Assembly (NCBI GenBank): GCA_946902985.2
Contig: OX336393.1
Coordinates: 133,514,533 to 133,578,532 of the forward strand
Length of the DNA stretch: 64,000 nucleotides
Source: Meconema thalassinum
Lineage: Eukaryota; Arthropoda; Insecta; Orthoptera; Tettigoniidae
Direction of reading: 5' to 3'
Shown here: one piece after another, positions 10,769 to 19,496 of the stretch
Numbering within the stretch: the first letter of the stretch is position 1
How the letters are laid out: every line of letters begins with the position of its first letter
Position numbers and translations under genes: made by a program
Notes under the pieces: model-generated
Database searches by the model: none
What the model was told of the DNA's origin: nothing
The model's input: the letters and a program-made list of their open reading frames with translations, nothing else

Positions 10769-11104
10769 GACTGAAAATGAAAATCCACAGCCTGCTTCCA
10801 GTCTCCGACCGGGTCAGGAATGGATTGAATGAAGCCCCCATCTAGCGGCGAAGATATGAACTGTGCCAGCTGCCGAGGCCTGACGCACTCCTCTGGGGCA
10901 ATGATTAAATGAATGACAGATGAAATGAAATGATAGTGAAGAGTGTTGCTGGAATGAAATTCGACAGGGAAAACCGGAGTACCCGAAAAAAAAACTGTCT
11001 GCCTCCGTTTTGTCCAGCACAGATCTCACATGAGTGACCGGGATTTGAACCACGGACCCAGCGGTGATAGGCCGGCGTGCTGCCGCCTAAGCCACTGAGG
11101 CTTC
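10769..11104 (-). mobile_element. tRNA-headed SINE, family C
   Basis: The minus-strand head has an A box (AGTGGCTTAGGCGGCAGC) and a B box (GTGGTTCAAATCCC). The body contains GGGTACTCCGGTTTTCCCTG, CATTCCAGCAACACTCTTCA and CGCCGCTAGATGGGGGCTTC, and it ends near CAGGCTGTGGATTTTCATTT. It is inserted between the two MITE copies. It resembles a SINE type I have seen widely in polyneopteran insect genomes. Confidence 0.85.
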
Positions 11105-11147
11105 ACGTGTTGACCGAGTGAAAAGTTGTAATATCAATATTGTATTT

Positions 11148-11790
11148 ATGTTCGACCCTCACTATTATGTGTCAGAAACTGTATCATAATGATGGCCATT
11201 ATAACACTGTTTTTCATTACGATACAGTTTCTCCAGACAATCAGAGCTCGTTCATTGACCAATTAGGTAACGATACCTTCGCGCATGCGCTCAAAATCCA
11301 ACATGTCGGACATAAACACAACATCGAACTATAATAAATTACCGACATGGAATACTTTGGGCGAACATATGTTCGTGTAAATAAACTGGCGAATATGAGA
11401 CAAGAAATAGCACCGTACCTTAATATCATCAACCCTAATTTCTACACAGCCTTCAAACGACTCCGGTGACAATATTACTGAGGGACGGCAGATGTAAACA
11501 TATGGCCTGCATAAGATGGCATTGCAAGCACACAGAGCGCATGCGTCGGTCGTTCGGAGATCTTGAAAGACAGAGAGATGTCTCGCGCTCGCTCTCCGAT
11601 AACAAAATTCTTGTGGCTGACTCTCAACAGATATTTATGAATATTTATGTTAAAACATATAATAAAGTTATAATTATCGTCGAACATAAACAGTCGTATG
11701 CAACTCACCTATAATGGTAATTATGACACTCATATGGAAATTATAAAACTATCATTGCCATTATAGGCTCGTTGCATAATGTACTGTAGT
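11148..11790. mobile_element. hairpin-bearing MITE, copy 2
   Basis: Direct repeat of 10004-10498, longer by an internal stretch (about 11340-11620) absent from copy 1. It ends GCCATTATAGGCTCGTTGCA followed by TAATGTACT, as in copy 1. Confidence 0.75.
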
Positions 11791-11845
11791 AAAACCAGTT
11801 TATAACGCCTCGACTTCTGGTTCCTGGGTTTAGGCACAATAGTAG

Positions 11846-12141
11846 GCTTGTGGTGTTGGGGTAGCGCACCCGCCTCGCCCACGGAGACTCTGGGTTCGAT
11901 TTCCGGCTCCATCTGGAATTTTAGAAACTGACATGAGGGCAGGAACGGGGTGCATTCAGCCTCGTGAGGACAATTAAGTAGCTGTCTGACAGTGAGGCAG
12001 CGCCCCAGTCACTGAGACCAAGATTAGCGACCGAGGGGACCCGACGCGCTGACCTCGCGTTACCCCACAATCTGCAGGCCAAATGGCAGGGCAGCTGTCG
12101 CTTGGTAGGCCTAGGCCCTCCATGGACTGTAGCACCACGGT
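11846..12141 (+). mobile_element. tRNA-headed SINE, family D
   Basis: The head reads TGGTGTTGGGGTAGCGCACC, with a B box GGGTTCGATTTCC at 11890. The body includes ACATGAGGGCAGGAACGGGG and GGCAGCGCCCCAGTCACTGA, and ends around CTCCATGGACTGTAGCACCA. I see no second copy in the window. Confidence 0.75.
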
Positions 12142-12852
12142 ATTTGGTTTGGTTTAGTAAGTTTGCGAGCAGTGTGCCGAATGTGAAGTATTTTTCCACA
12201 TGTATCTTCCTTCATGTCTTTTGACGCTTCCCGGCCTGCGGAATGGTGGGTTCCCGACTGCCTCCACCCAGCTTGTAAAGGAATAAATTTGCTCTAAAAC
12301 AAATGCCATTGAATGCAGTTAAGTCGTCTCGTAATGCGGGAGGAACGTTACAAAGATGCTACCGAGGAAGGCCAAACTTGAGCTGATCTGTGAGAATGTG
12401 GTAGCCTACAGTAGACAGCGAAAAGTCGGATACTCTTGCCAACTTTGTCTGAAATGGGCAACTTTATTCAGGAGTTAGAACATTCTCCACTAACACATAC
12501 AGTAGCTTCTAGTCAATGTCACGAAGTGTTCCCTCAAACTCTCCGTGAAATACAATATCCCAACTTGTTGGAGGCCACCTTCTCACATGAAAGAAAATGG
12601 CTTCAGAAATCCACACGGTAAAGTTTCTTCATGACTACATCGTAAAGGTGGAGAAGCTTATCAGTTTTGTGAGAGGTAACTTCTTTGTAACTGGTGGGAG
12701 TTCTTGCATAACACATTCAATTGGTAAAGTTATGAGAGAAGCAGTTCAGTTCTAAATTGTGCACTGTGCTTAAGTTATAACCGCTACCGCAAGATGGCGC
12801 TATGGAAAACCATACAGCTAACAGTCAGCACGTACTAGTGGTTCAGTAAATT
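12142..12852. other. unassigned DNA
   Basis: No coding, RNA or repeat signal is supported. Small ORFs (for example 12436-12621) have no recognisable features. Confidence 0.5.
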
Positions 12853-13220
12853 GCCACGGTGGGTGAGTGGATAGCGTGTCGGTCTACTAACCCCAAGCTT
12901 TCAGGTTCGCTCCTGGCCGTGGTAAGTGATATTCGAAAGGCGGAAAAAAATTGCGACACCATGTCATACGATGTTGGCATGTCAAAGAACCCATTTGAAT
13001 TCAGTAGGCCGTGTTCATAATGGCAAAATTAATCTCGGGAGTTTCCGCCAACACAAAGTCCCTCATTTCTCTACTAGAAAGCGCTATAGTATTCAAGGAG
13101 CTTGGATATCTAACCTCCTTGACTTTCATAATGCTTCAAGGAACAACGAAATTCGACATGCAAGCTACCCTTTGGGTGTCAAATAACAAAGCTTGCACCC
13201 GGCATCCGAGGCCATACGAT

Positions 13221-13227
<7 letters not shown>
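12853..13227 (+). mobile_element. tRNA-headed SINE, family E, ending in an ATT tract
   Basis: The head reads GGTGGGTGAGTGGATAGCG (A box) and TCAGGTTCGCTCCTGG (B box). The tail CTTGCACCCGGCATCCGAGG followed by CCATACGATAG resembles the tail of the SINE at 53831 (CCTGCACTCGGCCTCCCAGG, then CCACATGACAA). In both an ATT-type tract follows directly. Confidence 0.75.
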
Positions 13228-13277
<50 letters not shown>

Positions 13278-13278
13278 G
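13228..13278. repeat. (ATT)n microsatellite, left flank
   Basis: About 17 tandem ATT units. A matching tract lies at 44640-44691, directly beyond the 3' end of the non-LTR element. The two probably come from one tract that received the insertion. Confidence 0.95.
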
Positions 13279-13295
13279 TTATTACCCCAATAGTG

Positions 13296-13568
13296 GTAAA
13301 ATTTAACTCCATATCCAAAAAGAATGAATTTTTACAGAAAAGAAAAGGACAAAATTTCCTCACTCATGGGAACACTAAATCTAGGTTTTTCATTAACGAA
13401 AGTCTAACGTCATTTTACAGGGAGCTACTATGGAAAACTAAAAATCAGGCAAGAGAAAATAACTGGAAATTCATTTGGGTTAAAAACGGCAAAATACTTG
13501 CGCGAAAAAACGACGAATCTGGTATATTGAGAATCTCCCGTGAGGAAGACATTAACAAAATTAGGTAA
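13296..13568 (+). pseudogene. non-LTR ORF1, C-terminal fragment
   Basis: The frame VVKFNSISKKNEFLQKRKGQ through LTSFYRELLWKTKNQA to WKFIWVKNGKILARK, closing at TAG/TAA near 13566, matches the end of ORF1 proteins with a baculovirus FP25K-like C-terminal domain. These are common in Jockey/CR1-type elements and bind nucleic acid. The 5' part is lost at the ATT tract. The upstream isoleucine run in the same frame is translated microsatellite, not protein. The stop is followed by about 17 C residues (13567-13584). Confidence 0.75.
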
Positions 13569-13584
13569 CCCCCCCCCCCCCCCC
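13567..13584. repeat. poly-C tract between ORF1 and ORF2
   Basis: Roughly 17 consecutive C bases directly after the ORF1 stop and about 46 bp before the ORF2 start. Homopolymer length is assembly-sensitive. Confidence 0.9.
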
Positions 13585-13630
13585 GACAAAAAGAAAGAAT
13601 TATTATTGAATTATTATATTAATTGATATT

Positions 13631-14712
13631 ATGAACAGTTGGGATAGCAATATAAGTGTTTCTGGAATACAAAATGAACTCACATTTCTCAATATATCCG
13701 ATTTCGTCGAAAATGGTAATAAGACTAGAAATAATGCTGAAATCAATATCCTCTCTCTAAATATTAAATCTATATCAAAAAACAGGGATTATTTAACCAT
13801 AACCTTAGGCAAGAAAATTAATGATCTGGATATTATTTGCTTAACAGAAATTAACATACTTGAATCTAATAATTACCTATTTACTTTGGATAATTTTAAT
13901 GTTGTATTTTGTAATAGAACAAATCGTAAAGGAGGAGGCATAGCCATATATGTAAAGAACAACATGGCTATTAGAACACACAATTCATACATTTCCAATA
14001 CTCATGAATCAATGGTAATAGAAATACTTCACATGAACAAAAAGATTGGATTAACATGCATTTACAGACCACCTAGCACTAACATAAATCACTTTCTTGA
14101 TGAACTGGAGACACATATAACACAACACACTAGTAAGTACAGCGAATACGCCATTTTAGGAGATATCAACATTGATACTTTATCTAATGACATCAGTCTA
14201 TCAGCTATCAAATATACAAATATTATGGCAACTCATGGTTTCCTACCTCTTATCACTCAATGTACTCGTTATGATCCAAATTTAGACTCGAGAACATGTA
14301 TTGATCACATAATCTATCGTAGCAGACTAGATCAATATACTTCTGCAGTCATACAATCAGATATCTCTGACCATTACATAACATATGCAGGTATTTGGCC
14401 AAAAAATGATAAGACACAATTACAAGATAATGAATCGTACATTACGCTAATGAACGATACTATAATACACACAAGCCTTAACAACACAGACTGGACAGAT
14501 TGCCTTGAATTAAAAAATCCTAATGACATATATAACAATATAACAACCAAATTTAAGGAAATCTACCAAAAAGCATCTTACATAACAACTCGTAAACACA
14601 GAAAAAGCAAACAATGGTTCACTTATGACCTAAAAATACAATGTAAGGAAAGAGACAGACTTTACAAAACAATGCTCAGAAACAAGGATAATCTATCTAT
14701 CTTCTATATATA
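13631..14712 (+). pseudogene. non-LTR ORF2, endonuclease half
   Basis: This encodes an apurinic-type endonuclease (EEP fold), which nicks target DNA in target-primed reverse transcription. In order: INILSLNIKSI (N motif), DIICLTEINI (E motif), GGGIAIYVKNN, GLTCIYRPPS, YAILGDINID (GD.N), RTCIDHIIYR (DHI) and ISDHYITYA (SDH). These are complete and in the right order. The start ATG at 13631 follows the poly-C spacer. The frame is cut at about 14712, where a Helentron-like element begins, and the read-through tail to 14806 is not part of the gene. The RT half resumes at 42549 in the same frame. Confidence 0.9.
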
Positions 14713-14754
14713 TAAAAATCGATGTTACGTGATAGTTTGTCTGTCTGTGGGTAT

Positions 14755-15170
14755 GTCTCCTATGCGTTCATATACCATTCGTCCGATTGCGATGAAACTT
14801 GGGTGAGATATTGAGTACATTCCAAGGAAGGTTTCTGACTTAATAAATCCATTTTACAATAGGTAGCGCACGCGTAGATTCAACAAATGAGCGACGATGC
14901 GCGAAGCATTTCAACAAAATCCCGTATGTGTTCATATACCATTCGTCCGATAGCGATGAAACTTGGGTGAGATGTTGTGTACACTTACGTGAAGGTTTCA
15001 AAATTAGTGAATACATTTCACAGTAGATAGCGCACGAGTAGATTCAACAAATGAGCGACGACACGCAAAGCGTTTCAACAAAGTCCCTTATGCATTCATA
15101 TACCATTCGTCCAATAGCTATGAAACTTGCGTAAAATGTTGTGTACACTGCAGGGAAATTTTCTGGCTTA
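14755..15170. repeat. 165-bp tandem repeat, left part
   Basis: About two and a half units, each with CATATACCATTCGTCCGAT, GATGAAACTTGGGTGAGAT, GTAGCGCACG.GTAGATTC, AACAAATGAGCGACGA and CGCGAAGCATTTCAACAAA. It is broken at GGCTTAGTAC by the gypsy array. Confidence 0.9.
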
Positions 15171-15174
15171 GTAC
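15171..15174. repeat. target-site duplication GTAC (left)
   Basis: GTAC directly precedes the LTR start TGAACCC, and GTAC directly follows the last LTR at 40447-40450. Joining the flanks restores a normal repeat unit (GGCTTAGTACATCCA). Confidence 0.85.
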
Positions 15175-15904
15175 TGAACCCATGGGCCATAGGGTCCATG
15201 ACGGTCGAACCCATGTCCTTAAGGAAGAAATGAAAGAAACGTATAGTTTCCTAAAGGAACGGAGAGAGATTTTAAGCCAGGATTATAGCTTAACATTGTG
15301 CAAGCGACTAGGGACAGATGTTCCTTAGATGAGATCACCCCACTCGACATTCAAGAGAGGGCTGGTCACGAGTATTAATAACTGAATGGAAATTTCCACC
15401 GTGATAGACAAGGAAGCCTGAATCGGAATTCAAGCTGACGTTGCTGGAAATTGACAACGCCGCTTATGCGCCAGAAGAGGAATAATTAAAATTAACACGT
15501 TTACGAGCATAATAATGAGTAAACAAGCACAGCACAGTGAATCATTTTGAATGAGAGATTTTTCAGTAAAGAGAAACCATTTAATAATTGTGCAGAAAAA
15601 AACTGCCGACGTAAGACGACGTCATTGGGGAATTACCTAAGCCTCTGTGGAGGGGAGAGAGCAAAAGGAATGCAACACCCACACAATTGAGGACGAGAAA
15701 TTAATTAATATCTCCGAATTGCACGATCGATTCTTAGGTGCAGTAAGATCATTTGACATTGAGAAGAAGAGCTTTCGGAAGGTATAATTTTTATATTTGT
15801 GGCACCATTATTTTAGAAGTTGACCACAGGAAAGGCTAGAGTCTTATTTTTTTGTAGTAAAACAGTATAAAGCTTCGAGCGTTTCCAAGCCAATCATGCA
15901 GTCC

Positions 15905-16053
15905 TACGAGCACTCCGTGAGGGGAAGTGCTGCTCCACGACGTAGAAGTAGTCATTCCGACAGTCCGTGAGGGGACGTAATTCTGCGTTACATCGAAAAC
16001 AGCTACCAGTACTCCTTGAGGGGAGAGACGCTGTGTTACACCGTAGAAGTAAG
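15905..16053. repeat. three 50-bp tandem units inside the LTR
   Basis: Units near 15911, 15961 and 16009 share (C/A)(A/C)(G/T)TCC(G/T)TGAGGGGA, followed by a ..GTTACA/CACGACGTAGAAGTA.. stretch. They are also present in LTR 2 (about 26619-26767) and LTR 3 (about 37326-37474). They are candidate protein-binding or enhancer repeats. Confidence 0.75.
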
Positions 16054-16817
16054 ATCTGATAGCCACAGGCGTCACAGTATTAACGACTTGCTTGCCTCCA
16101 TAGGAGTGGTCAAGACGAAATTTTAAAGTATCGCCGTAGTGAAATATTAGGAAAATCCTAATTATAGGATTTAGGCCCGACTGTATACAAGTTAAAGTGA
16201 AAATTCGTAAGATATAGTCAGAGCAGGCCGCGAACATCGGACTTAAAGGCGATAGGTCGTTAAATGTACGAACGAATAGATCATAACGTACGGAAGTATC
16301 GTACCAGACAGATAAACTGTTATTTAAATTAAAGAAACCTAAAAGGGAAGAACAGAATAATAAAACAGTTCAAATAAAGACGATAGGAGACTATAAACAT
16401 TATCTCCAGAAAGCAGGCGAACTATTCTAAAAATACTAGAATTGAGAAGTGTTAGCTGCTATAAACTGAATCTATAGGTCTTAGAGGAGACCTCGATCCA
16501 TATAGACTTTCGTTAGGATCGATAGACAGATCTACAAAGAAGCCGTTCAAGCTAGATAAATAGCCGGTTATCCAGGATAGGAGTAGCAGAATTGGACTCC
16601 AGGGAACAGTAGATGTTTCGGGACTTTCGCATTCTGCAGGATAGGAAGCCGACATCGAATAAATTTCACCCTTGGAAACGGGAATTTAAGAAGATCACGT
16701 GTGATAGGCTCAGAAATACGGCCTAGTGATCGAGAATTGTGAAGTGTAAAATAATCAAGATTGTGTGTTAAATTAATATTTTTAGTGTTTATTATGTGTT
16801 CAAAAGGGACACATCAG

Positions 16818-16827
16818 TATATAAAAA
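16818..16827 (+). promoter_or_regulatory. candidate TATA box in LTR 1
   Basis: TATATAAAAA, the best TATA-like match in the sense strand of this part of the LTR. It is repeated at 27532 and 38239. The LTR is AT-rich, so chance matches are expected. Confidence 0.3.
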
Positions 16828-19025
16828 TGTCGTCAATATTAAGTGTTTTAAATATATGTCAAAAAGTGTTTTTACGTAAGATGAATACCTCTAATATGGA
16901 GTAAAAAGTTCAAAGTGGGCCCAAAAATGAAGCACCGCACCAGATTTAAGATCATAGGATGATCTGGAAAATATGTGAGTACTAAATTCATTTTATTTTG
17001 GTGTCAGAAATTGATTGTGTACAAACCCACCGGAGTTTTGGAGTGAAAGGGATGTGTTTAAATAAATAAATAAATACTGAATAATCAAGAACACGGTCTG
17101 AACAATAATAAAATAAATTGAGAAATTATAAATAATTGTGTAAAGAATAAATCCCGTAGAGGAAATATGTGAATAAAGGGTTAATGTATTTAACAAATGT
17201 CATAAGAGCAAGCGAAATATCATTAATTATCATGAAAGACATTGAAATAAAGTAAAGTTGAGATATGAAAGAAATAGCTTTTGAGCTTGTATAAAGAATA
17301 AAGATAATAATAATAATTAAATATGGAAATGTTAAATAAAAAAATCAAATAAATTGATATGAACATAAGAACGTTAAGCCTTAACGTATGTGTAAGAGAT
17401 GAGGTTCAATGGAATATTTTAAAACAGGGAGCGATTTATCGACAACGGAAAGATTAATATGTGAATTAAAATAATATGAATTGTTACTAAAGAGATTTTA
17501 TCAGTTCTTGGGAAGACATTTTCGGCTTAAAATAATGCATAGCGCATAATGAGCGCAAATATAATATTAAAGTGTCACGCTAGGAACGCGTAGTGGTTGA
17601 AATACTTGGTACATTACTTATGGAGGGTAGTTGATTGCAGTGAATTGATAATTGTATAAGTCCTCTATTTGTGACATAGTATCACGAGGCATTGTGTATG
17701 TATTTAAAAAGGGAGCTAATATATGGTATTATTGAGCGTATGTCATTGGGCCACGGCCGACTCTAAATCGCATTTTGTATAAGTCCTCTGTAAGGGATTG
17801 GTTCCCGAGGCACACGAAGAGATTCGAATGCAGGATCTTCTTATGATAAAAGCCCCCTTAAATTCTCCGTCGTCGTATGTGTATTAATCTTCCCAATCAA
17901 TGAGGACCCTCTCATAATTAATAAATGCCAAGGATACGAAAATGGTCTGTGAACCAAAGAAATGTTGTTTGAGTGTTACGGTACAGTAAAGCCCGGTCTC
18001 CCCAGAACTGGATATAATGGGAAGGTTTGTTTTGAAAGCCTTGGAAATAGCTACTAACGTTGGGTCAGACAGGGAGTCGCCGTCACCCTAACGTGTCATA
18101 AATCGCACCCCAAGTAGTAGAGTCTAGCTCTCTTAAAGCGAGGGGGAACAGAGACCGTCTCGTAAGCTGTTGTAAAGAGAAATGAATACACCAGGAGTGT
18201 TTAAAGTTGTTAACGACCCGGGCGTTGAACCGAGGTCCTTATAGATGGATATTTCGTTTGCCGGTTCAGATCGTAGTTTCTTATATGATAATGGTCTATT
18301 AAGACATAAGAGATAAATAACAATCCCTATTGTAATAATGTATGGACGTGGGATTCCACGAGTTGATTGAAGGCAACTGAGTTCGGGAGTAACTATAGTT
18401 TTTTGACTGTGTCAAGTACCTTCACGCTCTGGAGTACACAATTGATTTTCTGATTACCTTAATATATTTGTGAAATAAAGAGAGATGATAACAACTGAAT
18501 GTGTGGACATGCCCAAAATATTGAGTTAGATAATTAACCTAGATTTTTAAATATAATTATATATTTGTTTTTGAGAAAATAGAAAATATAAAGGATAGTG
18601 TTTGAGGTGTACAAGAATGACACCATAATAATGTAAATGCATGGAGCCAAAGAGCTCGGAGTTATGTAAACTTAATGTTAGTGCTTTATGGAAGTGAGAC
18701 TAAGTAAGAATTGTTGGTTTATGTGGAAACCACAGGTTTTGAATACAATATTTGTTTATTTTATTTGTGATTCCTTGATCATTTGGAACAAGCAGTTGAT
18801 ATTTGGGTCAGTAATTAAATTGTTAAAATGTTTGTAGCGCCATTAATTTTATTAATTAAATGTGTTTAAATAGGAGTTGATTTTGTTGTTATTTTTGCAA
18901 GTGTATCCTCTAATTAATCCAAAATATGTGAGTCACAGAGTGGGGGAACTTACCGCTGCCCAGAAATCCTGAATTGAGCTACGCTGGTATACTGTGATTG
19001 GCATATTTCTTGCTAAATGGGCACA

Positions 19026-19496
19026 TGGGGATATATAAATAATGTGCTGGATTAATAACTAGAGGAACACTTAAGTCGGTCATATCATGTAAAATTAAAG
19101 TAATGATAGGAAATGCTACAACGTAAAATATTAACTGACCGCATGGGTCCCTGGAAACTCATACCGAGCAGCCCTGAAAATATTATATTACAAACCCCCT
19201 AGCAAATCATAGATTTTGGCGCCCAGTACGCAGGGCTGAGTTTTCCTAGGGATAACCCGAGTTTTCTCGAGAAATCAAAATTTTCATTTTTTGAAAAAAA
19301 TGGTTTTTCGAAATTTTGAATTTTAAATACTTCCGTAAAGGTTTTATGAAATTGAATAAAAGTATCAAAAGGGTACGTTGTAAGTGAATACCCGTACCAA
19401 AGTAATATTTTAAAGAAATTGGGACACACGGATTCAGAGTATCATCTCTCAAGCATGTACTAGTGTGGTGGCATTAGTGGTCCACTGTATTTTAAT
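19026..19496 (+). promoter_or_regulatory. gypsy leader with two candidate primer-binding sites
   Basis: Directly after the LTR comes TGGGGATATATAAAT. It has the correct TGG start and position but does not resemble a tRNA 3' end. At 19217 there is TGGCGCCCA followed by GTACGCAGGGCTGAG. This looks like the common TGGCGCCCA primer site of arthropod gypsy elements (tRNA-Lys type), but it sits 191 bp downstream. Copy B has the same arrangement (29740 and 29931). Confidence 0.45.

Larger units (their letters stand above)
15175..19025 (+). mobile_element. gypsy LTR 1 (3851 bp)
   Basis: It starts TGAACCCATGGGCC and ends AAATGGGCACA (TG...CA). It is nearly identical to 25888-29739 and 36596-40446. 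At 3.85 kb it is far longer than typical gypsy LTRs. It contains no convincing ORF on either strand. It differs from the others at scattered bases, for example near 18962 (CAGAAATCCTG versus CCGAAATCCCG), which argues that the copies are real. Confidence 0.95.

Noticed and set aside
13011..13285. N-terminal part of a 185-codon ORF with a long isoleucine run
   Set aside because: It is SINE plus translated ATT repeats. Only the portion from 13296 resembles a protein (non-LTR ORF1 end).
15836..16237. 133-codon minus-strand ORF, repeated in each gypsy LTR
   Set aside because: Antisense in the LTR and no domain. It is triplicated only because the LTR is. The version in LTR 2 differs at its end because of one extra T.
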